Shown: positions 1-9,748 of the stretch, piece by piece | Position numbering within the stretch: the first letter of the stretch is position 1 | Layout: each line of letters begins with the position of its first letter | Source: Rhodococcus jostii NBRC 16295 | GTDB lineage: Bacteria > Actinomycetota > Actinomycetes > Mycobacteriales > Mycobacteriaceae | Length of the DNA stretch: 64,000 bases | Assembly: GCF_001894825.1 (NCBI RefSeq) | Contig: NZ_BCWY01000007.1 | Span: forward strand, 1-64,000 | Direction: 5' to 3' | The notes under the pieces: model-generated | What the model saw: the letters and a program-made list of their open reading frames with translations, nothing else | What the model was told of the DNA's origin: nothing | The model's database searches: none | Translations under genes and position numbers: made by a program

Positions 1-142
1 TGAGCGTCGTCGATCCCCTCGGCGGCCGGATGCCGACTCGCCGCGCACGACAGCGAGGGAGCAACGAAACATGCTGCTGCCAAGAAATACTGACTGCTTC
101 GACTCGTGCCGGTTCGGCGAAGGCGAGATAGGCGGCAACCGG

Positions 143-1126
143 TCACTCCGCCACGAGTCGAGCCCCGACGGTGTGCACCACCTGCACGTCCGGATTCCAC
201 GGGACCAGCGCATCGACGGATTTCTCGAGCTCGTCGACCGGCGGAAGCGTCTCGGGACCGAGTACCGCGACGGTCGCAGTGCCGCCCTGCCAGGTGACGT
301 CGGTGACCTCGGCGCCGGGAGTGCCGGCGAGCCAATTCTCCGCTGCGGTGGAGATCTGCCGCGCCCACAGCGAGGACAGCGAGTTGACCACCATGGGGAT
401 CACGACCGCGACCAGGACCAGTGCCAGGACGGTATACGCGCGTCGCCGGTGCGCGCCGGTGGCGCTCCCGACCTCCCGGGCGTATCCCGCGGCGACGAGC
501 ACGGCCGTCGCGGTGATGACCATCGCCACGACATTGGACGCGAACAGCACGAACGCTCCCACAGCCAGCGACGGTGCCCCCGAGCCCAGGCACACCCCCA
601 CCACCGCGAGGGGCGGGACCAGGGAGATGGCGATGGCGACGCCGGGAAGTACGTCACCGACGTCTTTCCTCGCGACGGCGACGGCCCCGACCAGGCCCGT
701 GGCCAGCGCGGCGGCCAGGTCCATCAGTGTCGGCGAGGTACGGCCGGTTACTTGCGAATTGGTCAGCACGTTCGTCGGATTCGGCAACACCTGCGCAAAC
801 ACCATCCCCAACACGACGACGAGGGCGATGCCGGCGAGGACATAGAACAGGCTGTGCCCGATCAGGCGCCCGTTGCCGGCGGTGATGCCCAACCCCACCC
901 CGAGAATGGGCGTCGACAGCGGCGCGACGATCATCGCACCGATCACGGTGGCGGTGGAATCACCCACCACACCCGCCACCGCGATCACGGCCGACAGCGT
1001 CAACATCACCCAGAAGGCGGAACGCTTGGCGTCCCGGTCGCCGACCGAGAGGTCGAGGCGTTCGCCGAGCTCGGTCAGCGTGCGACGGTGCCTGTCGGGA
1101 ATGATCCCCAGGCGACTGGTCACCAC
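143..1126 (-). CDS. DUF389 family integral membrane protein
   Basis: A 327-residue membrane protein of the DUF389 (TIGR00341-like) family, whose role is unknown. The typical block is present: a short N-terminal segment with LGIIPDRHRR, then hydrophobic helices including DSTATVIGAMIVAPLSTPIL and later LVPPLAVVGVCLGSG. A soluble C-terminal tail of about 70 residues follows. I chose GTG at 1126 (GTG at 1123 is equally possible) because family similarity begins there. The frame stays open far upstream, but that part is arginine/serine-rich with no family likeness and runs into the divergent alkylsulfatase. A 36-codon ORF with a strong Shine-Dalgarno ends across this start, so translation may be coupled. 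Confidence 0.8.
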   Translation of the reverse strand: MVTSRLGIIPDRHRRTLTELGERLDLSVGDRDAKRSAFWVMLTLSAVIAVAGVVGDSTATVIGAMIVAPLSTPILGVGLGITAGNGRLIGHSLFYVLAGIALVVVLGMVFAQVLPNPTNVLTNSQVTGRTSPTLMDLAAALATGLVGAVAVARKDVGDVLPGVAIAISLVPPLAVVGVCLGSGAPSLAVGAFVLFASNVVAMVITATAVLVAAGYAREVGSATGAHRRRAYTVLALVLVAVVIPMVVNSLSSLWARQISTAAENWLAGTPGAEVTDVTWQGGTATVAVLGPETLPPVDELEKSVDALVPWNPDVQVVHTVGARLVAE

Positions 1127-1230
1127 TTTTCCAGCCGAGTCTGCGCCGATCCCGCGGCGGCACCTCCGGCCCACAGCCGTTTCGCGTCGACGGTGGGAGT
1201 GGCTGGTCTTCCCGGCTGGATCTGATTCAT
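1120..1230 (-). CDS. 36-residue ORF overlapping the DUF389 start
   Basis: ATG at 1230 is preceded by a strong ribosome site (GGAAGGAG). The ORF ends in TGA across the two possible GTG starts of the DUF389 gene. Its text includes VDAKRLWAGGAAA, which resembles from memory the N-terminus of small actinobacterial membrane proteins (DUF6069-like) that would continue into hydrophobic helices. Here it runs instead into SAQTRLEKW and stops. It may be a leader ORF for coupled translation or the scar of a deletion that joined two membrane-protein genes. Confidence 0.45.
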   Translation of the reverse strand: MNQIQPGRPATPTVDAKRLWAGGAAAGSAQTRLEKW

Positions 1231-1517
1231 CGGATGGCTCCTTCCGAATGTCGGGCAGAGAGGGTTTCCAGACACGGTAGGTCGTTCGGATGGCTGAATT
1301 GTCATCCTCCGCGGGTGAAAGCGGATGGGCGGTTTGCGTGGTTTCACCCCTCTCGGGTGAGGTCACGTCGTAACCGGGGTGACACTGTGCAGGGTAAGTC
1401 CGGGTGCTGCGTTGGAGGAAGATCGCCGGCCGCGCGCCATGTGAAATGACCACGAGGTCGACGCCCGCGGACAGTTGCGGCCGGCGGAGGCCTGCGCGGC
1501 GCGGTGGAAGGGGTTCC

Positions 1518-3413
1518 ATGTCCAGCCAGACAGATGCCACGGCGAGCGTGCACGGCGCGAACGGGGACGCGTTGCAGCAGCTCCCGTTCGGAGACGAACA
1601 GGATCTCGCCGATGTCGAGCGGGGGTTCGTCGCGGCTCTCGAGCCCGGTGTCGTGACAGGGACCGACGGAAAGGTGGTGTGGGACAGCGACGCGTACTCG
1701 TTCCTCGAGCAGGATTGCCCGCCCACGGTGCATCCGAGTTTGTGGCGGCAGTCGCGGCTGTGTGCGCGGCAAGGCCTGTTCGAGGTCACCGACGGTATCT
1801 ACCAGATCCGTGGCCTCGATCTGTCGAACATGACCCTGGTCGAAGGCGACACCGGCGTCATCGTCATCGATCCGCTGATCTCCGCGGAGACCGCGGCCGC
1901 GGGGCTGTCGCTGTATCGGGCTCAGCGCGGTGACCGTCCGGTGACCGGGGTGATCTTCTCGCATTCGCACATCGATCACTTCGGCGGCGTCAAGGGGGTC
2001 ACCACCGAAGACGACGTCGCGGCAGGGCATTGCCCGATTCTGGCACCGGCGGGTTTCGTCGAACACTCCGTCGCGGAGAACGTGTATGCCGGCGCCGCGA
2101 TGGCACGACGGTCCGCATACATGTACGGGGCTGCGCTGCCTCGTGGGCCGCAAGGCGCCGTGGGGGCCGGGCTCGGCCCCACCACCTCGACGGGAACTCC
2201 CACCCTCATTACGCCCACCGTCGACATCGATCACACCGGCCAGACCGAGACCGTGGACGGAGTTCGGATCGAGTTCCAGCTCACCCCGGGCACCGAGGCG
2301 CCGTCGGAGATGAACTTCTATTTCCCCGACCGGCGAGCGCTCTGCATGGCCGAGAATGCCACCCATACGCTGCACAACCTGCTGACGTTGCGCGGCGCCC
2401 TGGTTCGCGATCCCCATGTATGGGCGAAGTACTTGACCGAGTCGATCAACCGGTACGCCGCCCGCACCGACGTGCTCTTCGCCTCCCATCATTGGCCGAC
2501 GTGGGGAACCGACCGGCTCACCGAGTTCCTGTCCGTCCAGCGTGACCTGTACGGGTATCTCCACGATCAGACTCTGAGAGCGCTCAACAAGGGCGCCACC
2601 GGAATCGAGATCGCCGAGGCGATCGAATTGCCGCCGGCTGTGGCACAGGCGTGGCACACGCACGGCTACTACGGTTCGGTCAGTCACAACGTCAAGGCGA
2701 TCTACCAGCGCTACATGGGCTGGTTCGACGGCAATCCCGCGAAGCTGTGGGAGCACACGCCCGTCGAATCCGCCAAGCGGCACGTCGAATTCATGGGCGG
2801 TGTGGACGAGACGCTCCGCAAGGCCCGCGAATCCTATGCCGCGGGCGACTTCCGCTGGGTCGCGCAGGTGCTGAATTACGTGATCTTCGCCGACCCCGGC
2901 AACGCCGAGGCGAAGGCATTGCAGGCCGACACCCTCGAACAGCTCGGGTACGGATCCGAGAACGGCACCTGGCGGAACTTCTTCCTCATGGGCGCCTACG
3001 AACTCCGCAACGGGTCTGTCGGTACGCCCATCGTCACTGCCTCCCCGGATATTTCGGCGGCACTGACGGTGGAGCAGGCCTTCGACGCGATCGCGCTGCG
3101 GGTCGACGGGCCCCGAGCCTGGTCTGCCGACCTCACCATCGACTGGAACATCAAAGATGAGGGTGTCGCACACCGAACTCAGCTACACAACGGGGTACTG
3201 GTGCACTTCGACGTCGACGGGGAGATGCCCGCACCCGATGCGGCGTTCACCCTGACCCGGCCGGACCTACTCGCGGCGTTGCTCGGCGGCAAGGACCTGG
3301 GCGAGATGATCTCGGGCGGCAGCGTCGAAGTGGACGGCGACGCCACCACGTTGACGGAGTTGGTCGGCTACCTCGACGCTCCCGACCCGGACTTTGCGAT
3401 CGTCACACCGTAG
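1518..3413 (+). CDS. SdsA-like alkyl sulfatase (MBL fold), full length
   Basis: A 631-residue secondary/primary alkylsulfatase of the SdsA1/BDS1 group, which hydrolyses alkyl sulfate esters. The MBL zinc motif HSHIDH lies at residues 149-154. The AENATHTLHN segment, the middle alkylsulfatase dimerisation domain (around YMGWFDGNPAKLW) and a C-terminal SCP-2-like domain ending DPDFAIVTP follow in the expected order. Length matches the family. Start ATG at 1518 has GGAAGGGG upstream; the frame is open before it but resembles nothing. No signal peptide is evident, unlike secreted Pseudomonas SdsA1. It is transcribed divergently from DUF389 and ends at a strong bidirectional hairpin. It is paralogous to the gene at 40338-42236. 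Confidence 0.9.
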   Translation: MSSQTDATASVHGANGDALQQLPFGDEQDLADVERGFVAALEPGVVTGTDGKVVWDSDAYSFLEQDCPPTVHPSLWRQSRLCARQGLFEVTDGIYQIRGLDLSNMTLVEGDTGVIVIDPLISAETAAAGLSLYRAQRGDRPVTGVIFSHSHIDHFGGVKGVTTEDDVAAGHCPILAPAGFVEHSVAENVYAGAAMARRSAYMYGAALPRGPQGAVGAGLGPTTSTGTPTLITPTVDIDHTGQTETVDGVRIEFQLTPGTEAPSEMNFYFPDRRALCMAENATHTLHNLLTLRGALVRDPHVWAKYLTESINRYAARTDVLFASHHWPTWGTDRLTEFLSVQRDLYGYLHDQTLRALNKGATGIEIAEAIELPPAVAQAWHTHGYYGSVSHNVKAIYQRYMGWFDGNPAKLWEHTPVESAKRHVEFMGGVDETLRKARESYAAGDFRWVAQVLNYVIFADPGNAEAKALQADTLEQLGYGSENGTWRNFFLMGAYELRNGSVGTPIVTASPDISAALTVEQAFDAIALRVDGPRAWSADLTIDWNIKDEGVAHRTQLHNGVLVHFDVDGEMPAPDAAFTLTRPDLLAALLGGKDLGEMISGGSVEVDGDATTLTELVGYLDAPDPDFAIVTP

Positions 3414-3421
3414 TGCCGCCG

Positions 3422-3459
3422 AACCCCGCGACCACCTGAGCAGGTCTGGTCGCGGGGTT
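3422..3459. terminator. Bidirectional hairpin terminator
   Basis: Perfect 13-bp inverted repeat: AACCCCGCGACCA at 3422-3434 and its complement at 3447-3459, with a 12-nt loop. It lies between convergent genes and covers the stop codon of the minus-strand metalloprotease. No long U-tract follows, as is common in actinobacteria. Confidence 0.75.
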
Positions 3460-4726
3460 ATTCGGAGGCGCCACCGAGGTCCAATTCGAGTCGGTCCTCC
3501 TCGAGCCGGACCACTCGAACGGTGCGCGGTTCCCCTGCCGCGGTGGTCACCTCGAGCCTGCCGTCGTCCGCGGACACCCACGTGCCCTCCCGTGCTTCGT
3601 TGGCGTCACCCCGGCCTATCACCCAATCGACGAACGAGCCGTCCGGCCGGAATTCGATACCGCCGCGCCCCCGCGCCCGCGGGAAGTCGTATCCGGCGGG
3701 CCGGTACACGCGGAGGCCGTCGTGGTCTTCCTCGAACGAATGCCCCCAGCGGCCGGCGGCGTCTCTGGCGAGGACGGCGGACGAGGCCGGACTCGCGGCC
3801 CGCCCGGTCCACAACTGCTTCCGGACCGTATCGAGGCAGGCACCCATCCGGGCGCCCTGCCCCTTGGTGAACATCACCATCCCGACGTCGTCGGTGTAGT
3901 CCATGTAGTCCATGAACAGGTCGCCGTGCGGGCCGTTTCCGCAGCTGACGTGGGGGAAACGCGGCATCCCGACGTTCTGTCCGCCCTGGTTGGGGGTGTC
4001 GGCGACCTCGTCGGAGCCGCGGCACCCGGTGCCGTCGTCACCCCAGATATGGAAGAGGTTGAAGTAGTGGCCGACCTCGTGGGTCGCGGTGCGCCCGAGG
4101 TTGAACGGGGCCCGAGCGGTGCCCGTCGTCCCGAACGCGGTGTAGGTGATCACGACGCCATCGGTGGCGACCGGGCCGCCCGGGAACTGCGCGTACCCGA
4201 GCAGTCCGCCGCCGAGCGCGCAGACCCAGATGTTCAGATATCTCGGTGTCGGCCACGGATCGGCGCCGCCGCTGGCTGCGGACTTGACGCCGTCGCCCTG
4301 GTCGAACGCCGTCACTTCGGTTGCGGTGCGGGTAATTCCGTTCGTGGGACGTCCGGACGGGTCGGTGTCGGCGAGGAAGAACTCGATGCCCGCGTCGCCG
4401 ACCAGATGCTCGAAGACGGACGGGACGGTGTCCACGTCGTCGTTGGCGGCCCGGAAATCCTTGTTGAGCACCGCGATCTGGCTCTCGATCTGCGCGTCCG
4501 AAATGTTCTGCGCGACAGTGTTCGACACGACGTGCACCACCACCGGAATCCGCGCGACACCGCGGGCGGAGATCGACTGCAACGATTCCAGTTCGAGGGT
4601 CCGGTTCTCGATCTCAGACCGGGCGATCCGGTACGACTCCGATTCGGTCAACAGCCGGCGATGCACGTCCATCGCCCCGCACGTGCGGCGCGTGGGCGGA
4701 TCGACGGGTGTTTCGTTGCTGCTCAT
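3458..4726 (-). CDS. M43 (pappalysin-like) zinc metalloprotease, apparently cytosolic
   Basis: A 422-residue metzincin. [11 protein letters not shown] at residues 216-226 gives the HExxHxxGxxH-type zinc site (H216, H220, H226; E217 general base). The Met-turn is probably FMDYMDY near residue 275. [20 protein letters not shown] is typical of M43 cytophagalysin/pappalysin proteases. A beta-rich C-terminal segment of about 90 residues, unrecognised, follows. Most M43 enzymes are secreted, but the N-terminus here ([14 protein letters not shown]) has no signal peptide. ATG at 4726 is chosen because anything longer overlaps the upstream gene; AAAGGA precedes it. It is the last gene of the four-gene hydrolase block, 23 nt after the trypsin-nuclease gene. 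Confidence 0.85.
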   Translation of the reverse strand: MSSNETPVDPPTRRTCGAMDVHRRLLTESESYRIARSEIENRTLELESLQSISARGVARIPVVVHVVSNTVAQNISDAQIESQIAVLNKDFRAANDDVDTVPSVFEHLVGDAGIEFFLADTDPSGRPTNGITRTATEVTAFDQGDGVKSAASGGADPWPTPRYLNIWVCALGGGLLGYAQFPGGPVATDGVVITYTAFGTTGTARAPFNLGRTATHEVGHYFNLFHIWGDDGTGCRGSDEVADTPNQGGQNVGMPRFPHVSCGNGPHGDLFMDYMDYTDDVGMVMFTKGQGARMGACLDTVRKQLWTGRAASPASSAVLARDAAGRWGHSFEEDHDGLRVYRPAGYDFPRARGRGGIEFRPDGSFVDWVIGRGDANEAREGTWVSADDGRLEVTTAAGEPRTVRVVRLEEDRLELDLGGASE

Positions 4727-4749
4727 GATGACGTGGGTCCTTTCCGGCG

Positions 4750-6687
4750 TCAGAGAACGAGGTCCTGGGGGCGAATGAGTTCGCGAGGCAGGGCGCTCGC
4801 CTCGATCCGCTCGAGCGGGTCTGCCGCGATGTACGGGTCCAGGCCCAGCCCGGTCAACTGGGCGATCCGCCGGACGGGAACCTGGAAGGTGCGGTACGCG
4901 CCGTAGGAGAACGCCTCCTCCCCTTCCGCGAACTCGTCGAGCAGCGCGGCCTGGCTGAGCAGATATCCCGTGACCGACAGCGCGCCGTCCTGCTTCACCA
5001 TAGCCACCGTCTTCCAGAATTGGCGCGGCAACGACACCCCGCGATACTCGGGGTCGTCCGGCGCCAGAACGGGTCCGGTGACGACGCTGACGGCGAGATC
5101 GGCGGTCTCCGCGTTCTTCAGGACGTAGTCTTCGAGGCCCAGCCACAGTGTCTGGCCGGCGTTGAAACTGTGGTGCTGCGGGGCGCAATTGGTGAAGTGG
5201 AATGTGTCGTCGTTCGCGGCCTTGGCGAGGGGACCCCACGCCGGGTCGAGACGCCGCACGAGATGCCCGCGGTCGAGCGGGTTGTCGCGATACACCTCCT
5301 CCCCGGTCTGCTGTTCGGCCGGAAGTCGGGGGTCGAGGATCCATCGGTCGCTGTCGCGTCTCGGGCTCTGCGATTGTGTGCCGTCGATGTTCACGGCGGT
5401 GAACAGTGCGAGTGCCCGCTCGCGGTGCATCACGACGCTGAAGTGGTGATACTTCAACTCCGGTGACGCGACCGACGGCGTCCCGGGCTCCGGAAGCGGC
5501 AGGAGAACGCGGAGGAAGTTCGGGTCGTACCCGACGCGGGTGCTGTAGTTCGGGTCGATCGAGATCGCCTCGGGCGCAGCGTTTCGCCCGGCTGCCGGCG
5601 ACTCGACAGATCCGAGGCGGACGATGATCTCGAGCGGCACCCGGACGGTCACTTCCTGTTCGTGTTCGACAGCCGCGGGGACCGTCGGTGCCGTCCGCTC
5701 CGCGCGGACGATGTCGTCGACGAGGCCGCGCGAGTGTGGTGGCAGGTTCTGGGCCCGCACGAATTCGAGGATCCGGCTGATCCGCACCCCCTCGTTGAGG
5801 AACCCGCCGAACTCGATGTGCTGCGGCGCCCGCACACTGGCGTGATGCAATGCGACCACCTCCCACTGATCATTAAAGACCGGTGAGCCCGAGGATCCGG
5901 GTTCCGTGTCCGCCGAGTAGTGCAGGAACCGTTCGGGAATGTCGACGATGCGGTTCTCCCGCAGGGCGATCTGCTTCTTGTCGCCGCGGGGGTGCTGCAC
6001 AATGGTCACGAATTCACCGATGATGGCCTTGCCCTCCGCCTGGATCAGGGGGTTGAACCCGAACTGGGCGAGCGCGCCGGGCTCTGCACCGACGGCGACG
6101 AGGGCGAAGTCGCGTTCGCGGTCGGCGAGAAAGAACCGGGCCGGGTCGAGGGGGAACATCTGCACGGGGCGTGGCTTCCCGTCGACACCGTCCTGGTAGT
6201 CGAACTCGATCACGCTGCAGCGGGCGGTGTCCGCGTCCGGCAGCACGTGATGGTTGGTCAGCAGCAGGGTCGGCGAGACGAGGAAGCCGGTGCCGTAGCC
6301 CTGCAGAGCGCCTCGTGCGTCGCGGATGTTCACGCGCCCGATCGACCGTGCCGCGGCGACACCGGCTTCGAGGTACCGGGCGCCGACGAAATCAGCGGTA
6401 TTGATGATCTTCTCGAGAACCTGATCGGGGATCGTGTCGGACTCCCACTCACCGGCCGCGTAGTAACGGCCGAGTCGGTCCACGCGTTTGGCGATCCGTT
6501 CGGGAGTGTCCGCCGCCGCGACGCCGCCGGGACCGTTGAGTGCGTCGACGTGTTCGCCTCGCTGCGGCGCCCGTTCGCGGGCACGCAGTTCGGCCGCGTC
6601 GTGTTGCCGTTGCCGTTCCGACGCGAACGTTCCGGTGGGCATCTCGCGCTGCGACTGCCCGTCTCCGATGCTGTCGACGATGGTCAT
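4750..6687 (-). CDS. Trypsin-like protease fused to DNA/RNA non-specific endonuclease
   Basis: A 645-residue two-enzyme fusion. Residues about 110-310 form a trypsin-fold protease: [18 protein letters not shown] with His147, DFALVAV with Asp193, and GSSGSPVF with the likely nucleophile Ser266. Residues about 400-645 form a NUC1-type ββα-metal nuclease: DRGH at 472-475 (catalytic His475) and [20 protein letters not shown] with a likely metal-binding Asn near 509. The first 100 residues are polar and may be regulatory. There is no signal peptide. This fits an intracellular effector in which the protease part may control the nuclease. It lies 83 nt after the CHAT gene on the same strand. Start ATG 6687 has GAGGA upstream. 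Confidence 0.88.
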   Translation of the reverse strand: MTIVDSIGDGQSQREMPTGTFASERQRQHDAAELRARERAPQRGEHVDALNGPGGVAAADTPERIAKRVDRLGRYYAAGEWESDTIPDQVLEKIINTADFVGARYLEAGVAAARSIGRVNIRDARGALQGYGTGFLVSPTLLLTNHHVLPDADTARCSVIEFDYQDGVDGKPRPVQMFPLDPARFFLADRERDFALVAVGAEPGALAQFGFNPLIQAEGKAIIGEFVTIVQHPRGDKKQIALRENRIVDIPERFLHYSADTEPGSSGSPVFNDQWEVVALHHASVRAPQHIEFGGFLNEGVRISRILEFVRAQNLPPHSRGLVDDIVRAERTAPTVPAAVEHEQEVTVRVPLEIIVRLGSVESPAAGRNAAPEAISIDPNYSTRVGYDPNFLRVLLPLPEPGTPSVASPELKYHHFSVVMHRERALALFTAVNIDGTQSQSPRRDSDRWILDPRLPAEQQTGEEVYRDNPLDRGHLVRRLDPAWGPLAKAANDDTFHFTNCAPQHHSFNAGQTLWLGLEDYVLKNAETADLAVSVVTGPVLAPDDPEYRGVSLPRQFWKTVAMVKQDGALSVTGYLLSQAALLDEFAEGEEAFSYGAYRTFQVPVRRIAQLTGLGLDPYIAADPLERIEASALPRELIRPQDLVL

Positions 6688-6770
6688 GACGCTGTCCTCA
6701 CGTAGGTCGGCCGCTCTGTGTTGTGAGGACGAGCCTCCTCGCCGCGTCCGCCCCGGTCATGCGTAGTCGG

Positions 6771-9734
6771 CTACTCGTTTCTGGGGCCGGCATCGTCGTC
6801 GGCGCGTTCGTACTGCTCGACGCCGTTCCGGACGACCCGTCGTATGCGGGTGCCGTCCGCGACGAGGCCGTCGAGCAGCGGGACCGCCAGTTCCGGACGG
6901 AGGGGGGTCTCCGCGAGGAGTTGCCCGAGTTCGAGTGCGTCGGACCCGATCGCGCCGACGAGGACATTGCGTCGCGAGGAGTTCAGTGCCGCCTCCACGT
7001 CGAGTCTTTTCGCGGTGCCGCCGCGCTCCGTCGGTATCGGTGCCGCCGTCTTCACCAGCAGCGCCCGGACCTCCTGCGCGGACAGGTCGCGGTCGGTCGC
7101 CCACACCAGCATTGCCGCGACGGCCACGTACAGCGCGGCGAACGTCGTGCCCTCCATCTCCGGCCGATCGACGAGGTGCTCGCAGGCCGTGTCGGTGATC
7201 GTCCGCGGCGCGTAGACGTCCGGTTTGCCGACATCGGGGTAGTACGGGGTTTCGTGGGTGAGTGTGCCGTCGTCCTCGATGGCGCCGACCGCGAAGGCGT
7301 CCGCGGTCCAGGCGGGATAGGCCGGCTCGTCCGAGTGGTCACCCGAGACGATCACGAGTCTTCCGTCGCTTCCCAGGCGGGCGATCACGGCGTTCTGCGC
7401 GTCCGAGGGCACCGCGTTGCCGTAGTCGAACACCAGGATGTCGGCGTCGGCCGCGGCTGCATCGGCCATCCACCGGCAGACGTCGCGCTCCGAGGGGACT
7501 CCGTCCGCGAAGGCCAGCTCCTGCGGAAGCAGTTCGGCCAGAGCCGATTCGCCCTCCCCCGTTTCTCCGGCGACCACCCGCCCCGGCACCCCGTGCTTGA
7601 TGGCGCACTGGGTGACCGCGACGGCGATCTCCTCGCGTCGGCCCACGGTGAACGGGCCCGCCACCGCCAACCGCAGCGCGCGCCGCACCGGTGCCGCGGT
7701 CGCCGCGGCTACCTCCGGCACCGCGGTCTCGGCCCCGAAGAAGTCGGATCCGCTCGGTTCCGGTTCCGGGGTTTTCGCGGTACCGACGCCGAGTTGCCGG
7801 ACGAGGTTCGGCAGCTCCTGCGGTTCGAAAGTCCCGTTCTGGGCGGCGAGATCCGCCAACTGCTCCCACAATTCGAGGTGCCGGACGTCGGTGTAGAGGC
7901 GGGAGAGGTCCTTCTCCGGGTAGCGGGTCAGTGCCGGCAGGTTGCGCCGGATCCATTGCCACACTTCCGGCCAGGACAGGGCGTCCAGGCGGATCGTGCG
8001 CACTTCCGAGGGTCGGAGCGGCCGCGTCAGTTCGGCGAGGTCCCCGGTGGTCGCCACCGCCAACCGCGCACACCCGCGCCGTTCGGTCAGGAGCATCAGC
8101 GCGCTGAGCAGATCGGCGGCGCCGGGTGTGTCGCCGAGGAGCAGATCGCCGTCGTCGATCACGATCGCGGCCGGGACTTCGGTGAGGTCGCCGAGCAGTC
8201 GCTCCCACCAGTCACCGGCACTGAATCTGCCTTCCCGCACGGTGCGCGCCCCGGCGTCCCGCATCAGTTCGGCGACGAGACGGGCGAGTTCACGCACCGG
8301 GTCCGGTTCCGCGAGAAGACGTTTCGCGCTGATGAACAGGAGCGCGATTCCCGGGTCGAGTTCTTCGAGAATCCGGTCCAGGAGGGCCGTCTTTCCCGTG
8401 GACGGCATTCCGACGACGTGGAGCAGGCGCGCGGACGTCTGCCCGGACAGCACATCCACCCCCTCACGCAGTTCCGCGAGCCGGGAGATGAACCGGAGTT
8501 CGCCCTGGCGGATGCCGAGTCGCAGTCCGATCCGTCGTGGGGCGGGCTCCGGCCGCGCCTTCGCCTCGGGGTCGATGATCGCGCCGGGTTCACTGCCGCC
8601 GACGAACAGGCACGGCACCGCCCAGTCGAGAAGCGGTTCGCCGCTGTTCTCGTCGCCGTTGATCGCGAGCCGGGCCAGCCGCAACGCCTCCGCCACGGGT
8701 TGCCCGGCGGTCAACGCCTGGTAGAAGAACCGCGTCAGCAATCGCTCCGTCCGGAAGGGCAGCACCGCCTGCATCCCGATCACCATCGGGCACGCGTCCC
8801 GCACGCAGATGTCCGCCGACGACAGCGGCCCCGGCCACGGGTCGTCGTCGACGACGCCGTCCGGCGCGCGTGCCGTCTCACAGCCCGCGAACACCGCCAG
8901 CCGAAGGTCCGGCAGTTGCTGCAGCAGCAACGCGAATTCCTGGCTGGGCAGCAGCATCCCGCGGCCGTTGCGACGCTCCAGCTTGAGCCCGTCCGGATTG
9001 GCGTGGCCGAGGTAGTGGAAGAGGTGAAAACCGCGTCTCTGCATGCCCATTCGACTGCGGAGCCGTTCGACCGACGGGCGGTCCTCGACCACCACGCGGA
9101 GCAGGCCACGGTCGATCAGCGGCTGCAGTTCCGACAGCAGGCTGCGTTTCTCGGCATACAGGTCGAACGGGGCCTCGGCATCCTCCGGACCCACCCGCAG
9201 GGGGCTCGACATCACCAGCAGGAGATTGAGCGGCGGCTCGATCGGGGTCTGCCGAATCGGGTAGGTGCGGGACCGCCCGGATCGCACGACGTGGACGTCG
9301 CGGGCCATGGCGAGGAACTGGTCGGGTCGCTGCGGATCGAGCAGCAGCTCCCACGGCCAGGCGCACACTTCCTGCGGCGCGGCGAGGACACGCACGAGGA
9401 GCTGAGTCCCCGACGTACCCGCGATTCCCCGGCTCTGTTGCAGCAGCGTGACGATGTCGGGGACCCCGAACACGAGGTCCGTCAACACCTTCCCGACGTC
9501 GAGTGCGTGGGAGGCCGCGTCGGTGCGCGCATGCCGGACGGTGTCGGTGAGCCAGTCGGACGGCGCGTCGACCGTCTTGCCGGTGACGTCGTTCGGCAGT
9601 TTCCATTCCGGGACGGATCGCCGCACCGCGAACACCGAGCCCATCCGCGACTGCGCCGAGAGCCAGACGTGGTCGCCCGCCCGCAGCACGCTGATCTCCA
9701 GTTCCTCGAATCCGGGTGCGGTCTGCGGTCTCAT
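6771..9734 (-). CDS. CHAT caspase-like protease + P-loop NTPase + degenerate subtilase protein
   Basis: A 987-residue multidomain protein. Residues about 100-380 are a CHAT domain (caspase-HetF associated with TPR, clan CD): FHLFHYLGHANPDG gives catalytic His244 and LAVFAGCETA gives Cys285. Residues about 400-640 are a P-loop NTPase: Walker A GMPSTGKT at 442-449 and Walker B AIVIDDGD ending at 530. Residues about 685-915 look like a subtilase (S8) fold: YPAWTADAFAVGAIEDDG and EGTTFAALYVAVAAML. The catalytic Ser of the GTSxA motif is Thr864 and no HGT motif is visible, so this part is probably inactive. The last 70 residues may be winged-helix. ATG 9734 follows GGAG. Such a sensor-switch-protease layout is typical of conflict or programmed-death regulators. 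The real target is unknown. Confidence 0.85.
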   Translation of the reverse strand: MRPQTAPGFEELEISVLRAGDHVWLSAQSRMGSVFAVRRSVPEWKLPNDVTGKTVDAPSDWLTDTVRHARTDAASHALDVGKVLTDLVFGVPDIVTLLQQSRGIAGTSGTQLLVRVLAAPQEVCAWPWELLLDPQRPDQFLAMARDVHVVRSGRSRTYPIRQTPIEPPLNLLLVMSSPLRVGPEDAEAPFDLYAEKRSLLSELQPLIDRGLLRVVVEDRPSVERLRSRMGMQRRGFHLFHYLGHANPDGLKLERRNGRGMLLPSQEFALLLQQLPDLRLAVFAGCETARAPDGVVDDDPWPGPLSSADICVRDACPMVIGMQAVLPFRTERLLTRFFYQALTAGQPVAEALRLARLAINGDENSGEPLLDWAVPCLFVGGSEPGAIIDPEAKARPEPAPRRIGLRLGIRQGELRFISRLAELREGVDVLSGQTSARLLHVVGMPSTGKTALLDRILEELDPGIALLFISAKRLLAEPDPVRELARLVAELMRDAGARTVREGRFSAGDWWERLLGDLTEVPAAIVIDDGDLLLGDTPGAADLLSALMLLTERRGCARLAVATTGDLAELTRPLRPSEVRTIRLDALSWPEVWQWIRRNLPALTRYPEKDLSRLYTDVRHLELWEQLADLAAQNGTFEPQELPNLVRQLGVGTAKTPEPEPSGSDFFGAETAVPEVAAATAAPVRRALRLAVAGPFTVGRREEIAVAVTQCAIKHGVPGRVVAGETGEGESALAELLPQELAFADGVPSERDVCRWMADAAAADADILVFDYGNAVPSDAQNAVIARLGSDGRLVIVSGDHSDEPAYPAWTADAFAVGAIEDDGTLTHETPYYPDVGKPDVYAPRTITDTACEHLVDRPEMEGTTFAALYVAVAAMLVWATDRDLSAQEVRALLVKTAAPIPTERGGTAKRLDVEAALNSSRRNVLVGAIGSDALELGQLLAETPLRPELAVPLLDGLVADGTRIRRVVRNGVEQYERADDDAGPRNE

Positions 9735-9748
9735 GTCTCCGCGCTCCT

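Noticed and set aside
1127-1789. N-terminal extension of the DUF389 frame
   Set aside because: Composition is non-membrane and Arg/Ser-rich, and it overlaps the divergent alkylsulfatase; family similarity starts at about 1120.
1344-3173. A 609-codon minus-strand frame
   Set aside because: It is antisense to the alkylsulfatase, which has all its catalytic motifs.
4727-5866. N-terminal extension of the metalloprotease frame
   Set aside because: It lies inside the trypsin-nuclease gene in another frame and has no homology; ATG 4726 with its ribosome site is the better start.
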